Shown here: piece by piece, positions 33,985-46,700 of the stretch
How positions within the stretch are numbered: the stretch's first letter is position 1
Layout of the letters: each line of letters begins with the position of its first letter
Assembly: GCA_947498935.1 (NCBI GenBank)
Contig: CANMMM010000015.1
Span: 62,001-126,000, forward strand
DNA from: an uncultured Aquimarina sp.
GTDB lineage: Bacteria; Bacteroidota; Bacteroidia; Flavobacteriales; Flavobacteriaceae
DNA: 64,000 nucleotides
Direction of reading: 5' to 3'
Notes under the pieces: generated by a model
Told to the model about the DNA's origin: nothing
What the model saw: the letters and a program-made list of their open reading frames with translations, nothing else
Database searches by the model: none
Position numbers and translations under genes: made by a program

Positions 33985-36900
33985 ATGCCTATGAACAAAC
34001 AATTACGATCGTTGTTAGTGTATAGCTTTATGTGTTGCTGTGTAGTCTTTTCTACATCGGCTACTACTACCTATACCACTAACACTATAAAAAAGGTAAA
34101 AGATTCTTTGGCGGCTTCTGTAACGTCTGTGCCTACGCCAGTGGAGAAACGTACTTCTCTAGCGGCTAAATCATTTAGAAATTTTGATGCATTGGATCGG
34201 TTTGATATTCCCGAAAAGCAGCTAGAGGAAGATATTCCTATGGTGTCGGAAGGGTTTCAGTTTAAAGAGTCGGACTCATTACAGAACAAAAAATGGCTAG
34301 ATATGGCCCAAAATACCTTTGCCGCTGTAGAGGAGAAGCAGAATTATGTTGATCTACTGACAGAAGATGTAATTGCCGAGCTACCTGTTGCTACACGACC
34401 CAAAACAATCAGCAATGTGACCTATACCATGGGGGTAGCCAAAGCAGTATTTAAACCTGCGTACACAGAATTAACTGTATTTCTACAGATCGATACTCCC
34501 AAGGGAACGTTAATCCTAGGGGGAAAGGACATCAAATTATCCCATGAAGGTGGAATTATAGGGGATGCAAAACTCAGTTTGATCTCCCAGTTCACTATGA
34601 ATATAGATAATGGCAAGGCTATCGTAACATTAAAAGGGAGTTTTGAAAACCCACGAACCTATGCCTTGATCGATTGTAGTGGTTTTAAAGAGCTAGGAAT
34701 TGATGCAGATATTCAATTTTCTAAGGGACTGATCCATCCTGTGGATAGTAATGGAAAAGAAACAGGAGGGTATGTACAGGCGAGTTTCCGAACGGTGATA
34801 GGAGATTGGAATGATATGGTATTTAACATCTCTTTACCCGAATTCGGTGTTAGAGGATTAAAAGGCACTACTTTTCGGTTAAACACCGCTGTACTAGACC
34901 TCAGTGATCTGCGTAATGAGGATGGAATGCTGGCATCTCCTGATGCACAAGGGTATATCAATACATATTATGGAGAGAATCCTAATCTGTGGCGTGGTGT
35001 ATACATACAATCGCTACAGGTGGTATTGCCCAGAGAAATTAAAAAGAAAAATCAAGACAAGCGAATTACATTCGGTGCTTCGGATTTGATTATCGATGCA
35101 CAGGGAGTTACGGGAAGGTTTGTAGCCCAAAATATATTATCCATTGATGAAGGATCGGCTGCTAAGTGGCAGTTTTCATTAGATGAATTTATCCTAGATG
35201 TAGAAACGGGTAGCATACGAGAGGCGAATTTTGCAGGAGAAGTGATATTGCCTGTATCTAAGGTAAAACGACTGCAATACCGAGCGATTATTCAGCCCGA
35301 TGAATATACACTACAGGTGCAGCCAGTAGAGGATCTAGATTTTGATCCGTGGAATGCGCAAGTAGTGCTAAAAAAAGAATCTATAATAGAACTCAAGGTA
35401 GTGGATGGAAAATTCAAACCCAGAGCTGAGTTACATGGCTCTGTCAATTTAGCCTCCAATTTAGGTAAAGATGCAGACAGTGATTCGAGTTCTGGGAACA
35501 AGACAGTATCTTTTAAAGGAATAGTGTTCCAGAATATGGTATTGCAATCGGAATCGCCTAAATTTTCGGTAGATTATTTTGGGTATAAAGGAAAGAATTC
35601 GATAGCTAATTTTCCAGTATCGATCAATGAAATTGGGTTGCGAACCCCTGGAGCGGGAAATACTGCAGAGCTAATTTTTAATTTTAATATCAATCTTACC
35701 TCAGAAAAAGATGGGGGTAATGGAGCAGGTGCTACCCTGGTGATCAAAGGAAAATTAGATGAGAGTGGGAGTAGAGATCGCTGGCGATTCGACGGTATCG
35801 AATTAGAACGTGTTTCTGTACAGATGCAAGTATCTGGTGTAGAACTCCATGGTGCTATTTTTATCTTTGATGAAGATCCTACCTATGGAAAGGGCTTTGC
35901 CGGAGCAGTACAAGCCAAATTTACAGGAGGACTCGAATTAGATTTACAGGTAAAGGCGCTTTTTGGGCGTACTCCTACTTATAGGTATTGGTTTGCAGAT
36001 GGACAGGCTACCATGCCGCAAGGGATTCCTATTTTTACAGGGATTGTGATCAATGCGTTTGGTGGTGGGTTTTATAACCATATGCAAATGGCAGGCGTTT
36101 CCAATGATCCTAAAGCAGCCTTTAATCAGATAGGTGCTTCTTCTTCGGGAGTGATTTACGAGCCGTATCAAGAAAATGGTTTTGGGATGAAAGCTTCTGT
36201 AGGGATTGCTGCCCAAGGCTCGCAAGAATTATTCCATGCCACTGTAGAGTATGAAATGGCATTTCTAAAATCGGGAGGCTTGCAGAGTATCACCTTTAAA
36301 GGCCATGGCGAATTGATCACCAAACTGCCAGGAGATTTTTATGACAAGGTAACCGAAAAACTAAAAAATGTAGCAGGAAATCTATCAGGCGTCGTAGAAC
36401 CACCTACCATAGGTGGGATGAGTATCGACTTGTATATGGGCTATGATTTTGTAAATGATATATTGCATGCCAATTCCGAAGTATATGTGAATTATGGAAT
36501 TCTAAAAGGACTAGGATCTGGAGGAAAAGCAGGATGGTTAGATCTATATGTAGCACCCGATGAATGGCATATCCTGATCGGTACGCCCGATGATCCTGTA
36601 GGCATTGCTATCAATTTAGGAATCTTAAGGCTAGAAACACGTAGCTATTTTATGGCAGGAGATGGATTGCCAGGGATGCCTCCAATACCGTCTCATGTCT
36701 CGAAAATACTCGGAATAGATGCTTCTAAATTGGATAATTCGCGTGATCTGAATAGATTAGAATCTGGAAAAGGATTGGCATTTGGTGCGCACCTGAGTCT
36801 CACTACAGGAGATCTTCGTTTTTTAATTTTCTATGCGCGCTTTGATGCAGGGTTAGGATTTGACATCATGCTCAAAGATTATGGCGATGCGCGGTGTAAG

Positions 36901-38637
36901 GGTTCTTCAAAAACCATCGGATTAAATGGGTGGTATGCTTCTGGACAAGCGTATGCATATCTGCAGGGAGAGTTAGGATTACATTTTAAATTATTCGGCA
37001 AAAAGAAAAAAATCCCTATCATACAAGGAGGTGGTGCTGTCGTATTACAAGCTAGATTACCGAATCCAGCTTGGTTTCAGGGATATTTAGGAGGCTATTA
37101 TAACCTGTTGGGTGGCTTGGTCAAAGGACGGTTCCGTTTTAAAGTAGAGCTGGGTGAAAAATGCGAAATCGTAGGCGGTAGCGCACTCGATGGTATTGTA
37201 GTCATCGGTGATATGACGCCCAAAGATAAGGCAACAGCAGTAGATGTATTTGCAGCACCACAGGTAGTATTTAATATAGAAATCAATAAAGTATTCGAAA
37301 TACCTGATGAGACTGGCGATAGAAAATACAAAATCCTACTAGATACCTTCGAAGTAACTAAAGATGGGAAACCTATAGAAGGGATGATCGAATGGAATGG
37401 TAGAAATGATGTGGCTACATTCTATTCGCACGAGATCTTACCCCCTAATAGCAGTTTAAAAGGCTATGTACAGCTTCATTTTGAAGAATATAAAAATGGA
37501 AAATGGGAAAAAATAAAGGATGAAGGCAAGGTGTCTATAGAGACCAAAGAAGTCAATTTTACGACTGGCGATGCGCCTAAAACCATTCCATTGACCAATG
37601 TAGCCTATATGTATCCAGTAGTGGATCAGCAAAATTTCTTTATCAAGCAGTATGGTACAGGCTATATTTCACTAAAACGTGGACAATCCTATTTATTTGA
37701 TCCAGTGCCTACTTGGCAGAAAAGCATCACTATGGAAGCAGCGGATGGAACGATATTGACTACTGATTTTGCCTACAATTCCGCTAAAAAACAGTTGACA
37801 TTTTCGATGCCCAAAACGCTCAAAAAACAAACAGCATATACGCTAAAAAGTACTTTAGTGCCTCCGCCAGAGACGAATCAAAATAATGTAAACGAATCGT
37901 ATACGGCTACAAACCTCGATAACCATAGCGAAGGTAGTACGGTAGAAATTCGTAACAGAACCGCCAAAGATGTGGTGGTACAAGGAGAGGAAAGAGAACT
38001 ACTAAGCTTTGGATTTAGAACGAGTGCTTATGCGCATTTCGATGATAAAATAAGGGCAATACGCAAACAAAAGGATTTATACCAACACCTGACACTACCG
38101 TATGGACTGACATTAGTGACTAAAATAAAAGCAATAGAACCCTTTGATATTATCGAATTAAAAGGAAGTAATGTAACCTCTGACGAACCTATGGTGGTTG
38201 CTAGAGCGGTATTAGATGATGCCTATTATAAAAATATGATCTATCCATTGGTGTATAAAAACTATCCAATCGCAGGAAGTATATATGTAAAAAGGGAAAC
38301 GGATAAAGTAAGCGTTCCTCCTGTAGAAGGAGTAGAGCCTATGTCTTGGTACCTCACTTATTTAGAAAATGATACCAAAATTGATATCGATATATACAAT
38401 CCATTCCGATACAATCTAGGACATTATTATTATCAAGATTACGAGGACTTACGATACCAATTAGTCAATTCTAGTTTGAGTTGGGAAATAAAGCGTCAGT
38501 ACACCGCATTGATTAACGACCGATATCCATTGATGCGAAAAGGAAATTATAAAACTACCTTACAATATGTACTTCCGGGTCAGGTAAACGCGGGGAGAAT
38601 ACATACAGTAAAATACACCAATCCATTATATGAATAA
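33985..38637 (+). CDS. Giant exported protein of unknown function, 1550 aa
   Basis: No family recognised. The N-terminus (MPMNKQLRSLLVYSFMCCCV; M3 is an alternative start) is a signal peptide with several Cys. The rest is almost entirely beta-strand-rich, with long runs of alternating polar and hydrophobic residues, repeated 'Gly-x-Gly' turns, and few Cys. Middle parts (FAGAVQAKFTGGLELDLQVK; GGGAVVLQARLPNPAWFQGY) look like amphipathic strands, so part may be a barrel or large beta-solenoid. There is no T9SS sorting domain at the C-terminus. It is the first gene of the island operon and overlaps the next gene by 8 bases, so it likely works with the FN3 and SprB-repeat proteins. Confidence 0.8.
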   Translation: MPMNKQLRSLLVYSFMCCCVVFSTSATTTYTTNTIKKVKDSLAASVTSVPTPVEKRTSLAAKSFRNFDALDRFDIPEKQLEEDIPMVSEGFQFKESDSLQNKKWLDMAQNTFAAVEEKQNYVDLLTEDVIAELPVATRPKTISNVTYTMGVAKAVFKPAYTELTVFLQIDTPKGTLILGGKDIKLSHEGGIIGDAKLSLISQFTMNIDNGKAIVTLKGSFENPRTYALIDCSGFKELGIDADIQFSKGLIHPVDSNGKETGGYVQASFRTVIGDWNDMVFNISLPEFGVRGLKGTTFRLNTAVLDLSDLRNEDGMLASPDAQGYINTYYGENPNLWRGVYIQSLQVVLPREIKKKNQDKRITFGASDLIIDAQGVTGRFVAQNILSIDEGSAAKWQFSLDEFILDVETGSIREANFAGEVILPVSKVKRLQYRAIIQPDEYTLQVQPVEDLDFDPWNAQVVLKKESIIELKVVDGKFKPRAELHGSVNLASNLGKDADSDSSSGNKTVSFKGIVFQNMVLQSESPKFSVDYFGYKGKNSIANFPVSINEIGLRTPGAGNTAELIFNFNINLTSEKDGGNGAGATLVIKGKLDESGSRDRWRFDGIELERVSVQMQVSGVELHGAIFIFDEDPTYGKGFAGAVQAKFTGGLELDLQVKALFGRTPTYRYWFADGQATMPQGIPIFTGIVINAFGGGFYNHMQMAGVSNDPKAAFNQIGASSSGVIYEPYQENGFGMKASVGIAAQGSQELFHATVEYEMAFLKSGGLQSITFKGHGELITKLPGDFYDKVTEKLKNVAGNLSGVVEPPTIGGMSIDLYMGYDFVNDILHANSEVYVNYGILKGLGSGGKAGWLDLYVAPDEWHILIGTPDDPVGIAINLGILRLETRSYFMAGDGLPGMPPIPSHVSKILGIDASKLDNSRDLNRLESGKGLAFGAHLSLTTGDLRFLIFYARFDAGLGFDIMLKDYGDARCKGSSKTIGLNGWYASGQAYAYLQGELGLHFKLFGKKKKIPIIQGGGAVVLQARLPNPAWFQGYLGGYYNLLGGLVKGRFRFKVELGEKCEIVGGSALDGIVVIGDMTPKDKATAVDVFAAPQVVFNIEINKVFEIPDETGDRKYKILLDTFEVTKDGKPIEGMIEWNGRNDVATFYSHEILPPNSSLKGYVQLHFEEYKNGKWEKIKDEGKVSIETKEVNFTTGDAPKTIPLTNVAYMYPVVDQQNFFIKQYGTGYISLKRGQSYLFDPVPTWQKSITMEAADGTILTTDFAYNSAKKQLTFSMPKTLKKQTAYTLKSTLVPPPETNQNNVNESYTATNLDNHSEGSTVEIRNRTAKDVVVQGEERELLSFGFRTSAYAHFDDKIRAIRKQKDLYQHLTLPYGLTLVTKIKAIEPFDIIELKGSNVTSDEPMVVARAVLDDAYYKNMIYPLVYKNYPIAGSIYVKRETDKVSVPPVEGVEPMSWYLTYLENDTKIDIDIYNPFRYNLGHYYYQDYEDLRYQLVNSSLSWEIKRQYTALINDRYPLMRKGNYKTTLQYVLPGQVNAGRIHTVKYTNPLYE

Positions 38638-40735
38638 TTATCACAATTACATACAGCGCTTATGCATATGCGTATTAGTGTTGCTATCATATACAGTACA
38701 AGCGCAGCCTCCAATCGGAGATACCCCTCCCGAAGTAAAAGTAATTGCGACTGCTACTGAGGATGCGATTCTATTACGCTGGGCAGTGACTAAGCCACTG
38801 GCATGGAAATATGCCAATCAATATGGGTATACGATCGAGCGTACTACGATTGCTATAGGCGATCAAATCCTTAAAGATCCTGTGGCTCAAAAAATCACAG
38901 CGATGCCCATCCTACCCAAACCGATGCTAGAATGGGAAACTTTTTCTGATACAGATACCAATGCGGCGATTGCTGCACAGGCGATTTATGGATCAGATTT
39001 TGATGTAAATATGGAGCAAGGCGGCGATGATATTATGAGTATTATCAATCAGGCACAAGGATTGGAGCAGCGTTTTTCGTTTGCGCTTTTTGCCGCAGAT
39101 CAGAGTTTTGAAGTCGCTCAATTCTCGGGATTGGCGTTTGTAGATACTCAAGTACAGCCTAATGAGAGATATTTATACCGTGTATATGCCGCAGTGCCTA
39201 CCGAAAAATTAAACATCGCATATGGCGGTGTGTATCTGGGATTAGCGGATCGCAAGGAATTACCACAACCCCAAGATTTTGTAGGTATTTTTAATGATAA
39301 AAATGCACTACTGAGTTGGAATTATACGTTGCTTAAAAAACAGTACAACAACTATATTGTAGAACGCTCTGCAGATCAGGGCAACTCTTTTACTCGATTG
39401 AGTGAGCTGCCAATTGCCAATTTAAGCGAAGGCGCTAAAGATGCATCGGATCGTATGTTTTATATCGATAGCCTTCCGCAGAATAATCAGGAGTACCAAT
39501 ACCGTATCAGAGGGATTTCACCTTTTGGGATGATAGGCCCACCATCCGATATTGTAAAGGGAAAGGGGCAAAAAGCCCTACTGTACAATCCTGCGATTAC
39601 TCATGCTAGCTTATTACCCGATAATACCAATGCCAGTATTACATGGGAATTTCCAGAAGAAGGCATCGCTACAGTAGATCATTTCGAACTCAATAGATCG
39701 AATCAGGTCAAAGGCGGTTATCAGGTAGTTATCTCTTCGATCGATAAAAACCAGCGAAGTATCCAGTATGATAAGCTACAAGCGATTAATTATTTTACGA
39801 TTACAGCGGTAGGCATCAATGGGCAAAAGCGTGTGTCATTTCCTAAGATGATCCAACCTACAGATGCGACTCCACCCTCTGATCCAGTAAACCTAACGGC
39901 TACTATTGATTCGTTGGGTATTGTGCAACTACAATGGCAGCAAAATACAGAAGCAGATTTTTTAGGCTATAGAGTCTTTAGAGCCAATTTAGAAACAGAA
40001 GAATTTACACAACGTACCTTTAGAACCATTCCCAAAGCGAGTTATACCGATACGGTGAATATCAAAACCTTAAATAGTAAAGTATATTATAAGGTACAGG
40101 CATTTGATACCCGCTATAACCCATCGGGTTTTTCGGAGGTATTGATGCTCCAAAAACCAGATATCATTCCTCCTACACAGCCTGTTTTTACAAGCTTTAA
40201 AGCAGATAAAGGAGTGATAGCCTTAGAATGGGTAACCAGTAGTAGCGAAGATGCATTGAAGACTGTAGTGTATAGAAAAGAAAAAGGAAAAGATACCCCT
40301 TGGGCATTGGTAGCTGAGGTAGCACTACCAGCAGCTAGCTATCAAGACCAAACAGCGACTCCAGGGATTCCCTATCTGTATACGTTACTTACTATGGATG
40401 CCTCGGGCTTAGAATCGCCTCCTGTATCGCCACTGACCATTACCCTACCAGATAATGCGATCAAACCAGCTATAGACAGGTTTACTGCCACGGTGCAAAT
40501 CGAGCAAAAAGCAATCCAACTAAAATGGAATTACAAAGCTGCAGACGTCGTATCCTATACGCTCTACAAAGCCTCGGAAGAAGAACAACCAACATCATAT
40601 AAGATTTTTGAACAGGGAATTGGGGAATTCCTAGACAAAAATTTAACTATCAATACTAAATATACCTATCTATTACAGGCAGTATTTAGTTCTGGAGCCA
40701 AGTCTCCATTTAAAAAAATTGAAGTGGAATATTAA
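38630..40735 (+). CDS. Exported fibronectin type III repeat protein, 701 aa
   Basis: Signal peptide to about residue 26 (ending SYTVQAQ), then several FN3-type beta-sandwich domains. Typical FN3 strands are visible: ATEDAILLRWAVTKPLAWKY, ALLSWNYTLLKKQYNNYIVE, NASITWEFPEEG, GIVQLQWQQNTEADFLGYRV, GVIALEWVTSS and AIQLKWNYKAADVVSYTLYK, so about five or six domains. It has no sorting domain at the C-terminus. The start overlaps the 1550 aa gene by 8 bases, and the next gene starts 10 bases after the stop. It is probably a periplasmic or surface linking protein of the same apparatus. Confidence 0.85.
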   Translation: MNNYHNYIQRLCICVLVLLSYTVQAQPPIGDTPPEVKVIATATEDAILLRWAVTKPLAWKYANQYGYTIERTTIAIGDQILKDPVAQKITAMPILPKPMLEWETFSDTDTNAAIAAQAIYGSDFDVNMEQGGDDIMSIINQAQGLEQRFSFALFAADQSFEVAQFSGLAFVDTQVQPNERYLYRVYAAVPTEKLNIAYGGVYLGLADRKELPQPQDFVGIFNDKNALLSWNYTLLKKQYNNYIVERSADQGNSFTRLSELPIANLSEGAKDASDRMFYIDSLPQNNQEYQYRIRGISPFGMIGPPSDIVKGKGQKALLYNPAITHASLLPDNTNASITWEFPEEGIATVDHFELNRSNQVKGGYQVVISSIDKNQRSIQYDKLQAINYFTITAVGINGQKRVSFPKMIQPTDATPPSDPVNLTATIDSLGIVQLQWQQNTEADFLGYRVFRANLETEEFTQRTFRTIPKASYTDTVNIKTLNSKVYYKVQAFDTRYNPSGFSEVLMLQKPDIIPPTQPVFTSFKADKGVIALEWVTSSSEDALKTVVYRKEKGKDTPWALVAEVALPAASYQDQTATPGIPYLYTLLTMDASGLESPPVSPLTITLPDNAIKPAIDRFTATVQIEQKAIQLKWNYKAADVVSYTLYKASEEEQPTSYKIFEQGIGEFLDKNLTINTKYTYLLQAVFSSGAKSPFKKIEVEY

Positions 40736-40745
40736 AGGGAAATTT

Positions 40746-43700
40746 ATGAAAACGAACAAGACACTGCTGCTGCTCTTAATAGGTATTCTAATAGGGATGA
40801 ATGCAATGGCTCAAAAATATACAGTAAAATTATCGGGATATATAGAAAAAGATCCTGGTCTCAGTTATAGAATCAATCACTGTAGAAATGATCATTACTT
40901 AGAAGTCACGTTTTTGTATGAAGATGGTTCACAATCAACAACAAAAAGGATTGGATTCGAATCATTCGGATCTAATGGTTTTCGATCTGTCGAAGTGATA
41001 GATAAAATAGATATAAATACGAATAAATACATACGATCCATTAAAGTAAAAGGAAGTAGAGCTTATGCAGGAAGATGCGAACGAAGATCAGCTACTACTG
41101 AGCTACCAATATCCAGATCAGAGCGACGGAATTTTTGTCTAAAAAAGCGATTTATTGATACTGTAAATAATGATATCATTAAGCAATGGATAGGCGAATT
41201 AACATTAGAGTTTATTCCTAATTATGAAATCAAATTTTCTGATGGTACTTCTGTATCTGCAACATATAATGCGTGTACTGGCGATGATATACAAGTAGAA
41301 GCTCCTACAGGATACCCAAATGAAAATGAATTTAGTTGGCAATTTCTTGCAGGAGAGAAGTTAGGACCTATACCCACACCTGCATTTAAGGCAGTAAGAG
41401 ATGCTTATGAACGAGCTAGAACAGCTCATGATAATTGCACTCGCAATAATCCAGGGTTTTGTAGTTTTACACAGCAAGAATTAAATATTGCAACTAGTAA
41501 TTTTTTTGGTTTCAGAGGTGAAACACATTTTCCAGTACCTGATTGGCGGTTTATAAGTGGTAAGACTGGTCGAAAGGTAGGAATTTCATTAGATGATATG
41601 TATTCTCCTAGTAGCTCTGAATATAGTAGTAAAATAGGAACACCTATTCAAATACGTGCTATCTATCGATGTGCAATAGAACCTAAAGAAGAAGATATTC
41701 AACAGCTGACCGTTCGTTATTTTCCTGCACCTCCCAAAGTTACAAGAGCAGAAAAGGAGGATCTTAATTGCGCAACTAGTAAAGACGGTAGTTTTAGGTT
41801 GTTTTTTGATAGAAATTTGAATAGAGGGGAGGTATTGAATATCAACTTGTACAAATTAAATAATGGGGCAACTCCTGTTTCTAATCCCCCACCTATTACA
41901 GGTCAGCCGTTGCTTGATCGAGTCAATGATAATTATATACCATCAGATCAAAATATCGGGATTACCAGACTGGTAAACAATAGTCATACATGGAATGAAA
42001 AAAATATTACTAGAGGGCATTATGCAGCATTAGTTACAGGGTATAGAAGTCTTAGAGAAGCACAGAATGCCCCACCAAATCCTATCCTTTTACCACTATG
42101 TGAACCTTTTTGGTATTTTTTTGAGATAGTAGCCCCAGACGAAGTATCCTTCTTAAAAGTCCAAAAACTAAGCGACCAAAAATGCGAAGGCAGTGACAGT
42201 GGTGAAATTCGTATAGAAGCCACAGGAGGTAGTGGTACTTATAATTATGATATTAAAGGGCCAAAAGATGTACAAGGAAGTTTTACAGAATCCGCAGGGT
42301 TCAAAGTTGTTGCTGGACTCCCTGCAGGTACATATACCATCACCCTAAAAGATAGTAACAATTGTTTTGAAAAAGGCAATACCTCACAAACGATAACTAT
42401 CGATCCAGTAACCCCTATCAGTCATAATGCTATCAATCCACAAGGAGTAGGTGCTCCTGGATTAGAAGATGGTAGCATCCGCATCAGTTCTGTAAGTGGT
42501 GGAACCCCTTTTATCAACTCAGGAAGAGCATCTTATAACTACAGCGTATTAGTCAATAGCGTGGTACATTCCTCAGGAAGAGGAGAAAGTAGTGGTTTTG
42601 ATATTCTAGGCTTACCGGCAGGAACACATACCATACGGTATACAGATGCGAATGGATGTACCAAAGATTTGCCATTACCCCGCATTACAGCCCCAGATCG
42701 AATTACTTTTAATCTTGCTATTAAAAACCCTAGCTGTTTTGCAGCAGCTGATGGAACTTTAAGCGTATCCAAAATTAGGGGAGGATATGGTAATTATACC
42801 ATAGAGTGGAAACGTAATGAATCAGCTTACGGTTCAGGTACATCAATTACTGGCGGTGAAGGAAGCTATGACGTAACGATTAAAGATAACCGATCGGGAA
42901 TCGCAGAAAGAAGAAACATACGTTTTACGATTCCCCCCAAAATAGAAATCGAATCTATTAATGCGACACCTATTATTTGTTTTGGAGGTACTTCAGTGGT
43001 AACAGTAACTGTAAAAGGAAGTGCCCCTGTAAATGCCTACCAATATGCCGAATGGACAGGGTCAACTACACAATGGCAAGACTCCAATACCTTTACATTA
43101 GCAGCGAATGCAGCAGGCTATCGCTTTAGAGTACGTAATCGTTTAGTGAATACTTGTTTATCAGATATATCGACTACTCCCTTACGGATTAGTGAACCAG
43201 CACCGATAACCATCCAAAATACAGCAGTTACCCAAAATACAGTGTTTGGGCAGGAGCAAGGGCAGATCAACCTAACAGTTAGAGGAGGTAAATCGCCATA
43301 TACAGTTACATGGACACGCGATGGAGCACCGATTCCCAATAGCGGTACTGCGATTACGAACCTACCCGCAGGTGTATATGTAGCCCGTATTACAGACAGT
43401 ACCAATAGCTGTTCGATGACCTCGGGTACTATTACCGTTACACAGCCCGACCTATTAGTAGCCACTATTGTCGCCATCGATACCATTGATTGCTTTGGAC
43501 AGCGAGCTACATTAGCAGCAGAAGCTAGCGGAGGTTCTGAATCGTATACCTATACATGGCGTCATAATGGAAGCATACTATCGCAGACCGCCAGACAACT
43601 TAGCAACCTAGCACCAGGTAGATACGATGTACAAGTCAATGATGGGTATACAACCGCCGATGCCACGATTAATATACAAGAACCCGATCCATTAGCCCTC

Positions 43701-46700
43701 ACCATCCGAGGGGAAGCACTTTCCTGTTTTGATGGAAGCGATGGTCGTATCTTACTCAATCCATCAGGAGGAACGCCACCGTATTCCTTTTCTATTGATG
43801 CTAAAAACAGCTATTTCTCAGAGGCTACGCTTACCAATCGTACGATCGAAAACCTACGGGCAGCCACGTACGAGGTATGGATCAAAGATGCCAATGGCTG
43901 TGAGATGGCTGTACCACAGCGTACCACGCTTGGCGCACCAGATCCTATTATCATTACCGAAAACCAAGTGATCGATGCCACCACCCCAGGCGGTACTAAC
44001 GGAAGTATAGACATCAGTATCCAAGGAGGAACAGGCGCATACACCATTACGTGGACCAAAGCAGACGATCCCGCGTATACAGCTACCACAGAAGATATCA
44101 GCAATCAAAATGCAGGAATGTATACCGTGACTGTCCAAGATGAAAACAACTGTATAGAAAGTACCACCCTAGAAATACAAGAACCCTTACCCATCGAAGT
44201 ACTGATCAATACCCAAGCACCGGTATTGTGTAATGGCGAAACATTTGCAGAACTCATCGCAGTAGTATCAGGAGGGTATCCGATCATCTCTACCCCAGCA
44301 GACTTTAGATACCGCTGGTTTAGAATAGAGAACGGAAGGGAGATTTTTATGAATGTAGACATACGTCAAGACGTACTTACAGCAGTAGGCAGTGGTACGT
44401 ATAAAGTAGAGGTTAGTGATGCCGAGGGAGAAACGGCTACGCACACCTATTTCTTAGCAGAACCCGAAGCGCTTACCGTAGCACTCACAGCAGCACCCAC
44501 ACAAGTACTGTGTCATGGAGCAGCCACAGGCGCTATCGATATTACCGTTGCAGGAGGGCCTAAAGACGCCTCAGGCGCTTATTTGCCATACAGTTTTACA
44601 TGGACCAAGACAGAAGATCCTACTTTTAGTGCTACCACAGAAGATTTGACCAATATCACAGCAGGAACTTATCATGTAGTGGTGGTAGATGACAATTTAT
44701 GTACTACCTCCTTAGCACAGGCAGTGAGGATTACAGAACCCACAGCTCCGATCGAACTCCAACAAGAAAGCATTACGCATCTCACAGGATTCCAAACGGG
44801 GAACGGAGGTATTTTTGTACGAATGTCAGGAGGGACTCCTCCCTATCGTTATGAATGGCGAGTTCTAGGAGAAAGTACTGTATTAGGAACGACCCCTGTC
44901 ATCCAAAACATCCAAGCAGGAACCTACGAACTCACAGTGCGGGATGCCAATGAATGTGTATTTACCAAAGCGTTTGAGGTGACACAACCTCCACTATTAG
45001 AAATTACCAATATCAGTGCCGATAGTGACATATTATGTCATGGAGATGCTACCGTTTCGCTAGTAGCTACTGTAGCAGGAGGTGTGCCGCCATATACCTA
45101 TCAGTGGTATTACCCTGCAACTCCTACATTACTACTCAGTACTACGAATGAATTAGTCAACAGAGCTGCAGGTACCTACGAATTAAAAGTAGTAGATGCT
45201 AATAATAATGAAGCCATACGACCCTATACCATCCTACAGCCCGATCCATTAGCGGCTACTTATGCGATGAAAGCAGTAAATTGTTATGGAGGGACAGACG
45301 GCGGTATCGATCTTAGCATTACAGGCGGAACCGCTCCGTATACCTATATATGGAGTACAGGTGCAACTACCCAAGATATTGATCAAGTAGCTACGGGTGA
45401 GTATACAGTAACGGTACGCGATGTGAATTTTTGTGAAATCGTAGTGCCTATAACAGTCACACAGCCAGCCGCAGCCCTATATGTCGATGCAGTAGTGATC
45501 AATGATGCTACAGGACATCAATTAACCAATGGAAGCATCGACCTTACCATCGCAGGTGGTACAGCTCCGTATACCTATGAGTGGAAAGCAAGTAGCAGCC
45601 CTACCGTATTGGCTACGACGCAACAGATAGAAAACCTAGGAGAAGGCACCTATACTGTAGCCGTCGAAGATGCCAACGGATGTGTATTAGCACTTCAAAC
45701 CTATGCAGTAGGAGCACCCGATCCTATTGGTATCACTTTATCAGAAGAAGCCATCAATTGCTTTGGAGAAACTGGTACACTTACTGCTACTGTTGTAGGA
45801 GGTGTGCCTCCCTATAGCTATGTGTGGACAGATGCTGCGGGCACTACCGTAAGTACCGAAGCGAGTACAGGTGCGGTAGCATCAGGAATATACAATGTAT
45901 CCATCACAGACGCGAATAACAATCAAGAAGCCATCACTGGGATTCCACTAGACCAGCCAACAGCCTTAGTCATAGACGCCATTACAGTCACTGATGTTAC
46001 GTGTTACCAAGGCAATGACGGAAAGATCGAAGTGTCGGTGAGCGGAGGTACGGGAGACTATACCTATGTATGGAACAATCTCGGAAGTACCACTTCGGAG
46101 TTATCCGACCAAATAGCAGGTGCATATGAGCTGACCATTACCGATGCCAATGGATGTAGCATCCAAACAGGAAGCATTACCATCGATGAGCCTGTGCGTT
46201 ATGATGTGACCAATGCGAATCTGATACGACCATCAGGAGACACTGTGGCAGATGGTAGCATACGTACGACCATTACAGGAGGTGTGGCTCCGTATACCTA
46301 TACATGGACAACTTCAGGTACTGTATTACAAAGCACAGTAGCCACCACAGCCATTACTGATACCCTAGCGAATATACCAGAAGGCACTTATACCCTTACG
46401 GTAGAAGATCAGATCGGATGCCGTATCCAAAAAACCTATAGTCTAGCCGACCCAGGCGAATTATTAATCGCCGTAGAATTAGTGACTCCCGTAGCATGTT
46501 TCGGCGCTGCCAATGCCAGCCTTACCGTCGTTACTACAGGAGGAAGTGGTGGAAACACCTATACATGGTACGATGCAGCAGATGACCGTATTGTAGGCAA
46601 TCGACAGACCTTGCAAGACATTCCTACGGGCAATTATTATGTGATTGTAAGCAATGTAGATGGCATACAAGAGCAGAGTGCCATTTTCGAAGTCGGAACA

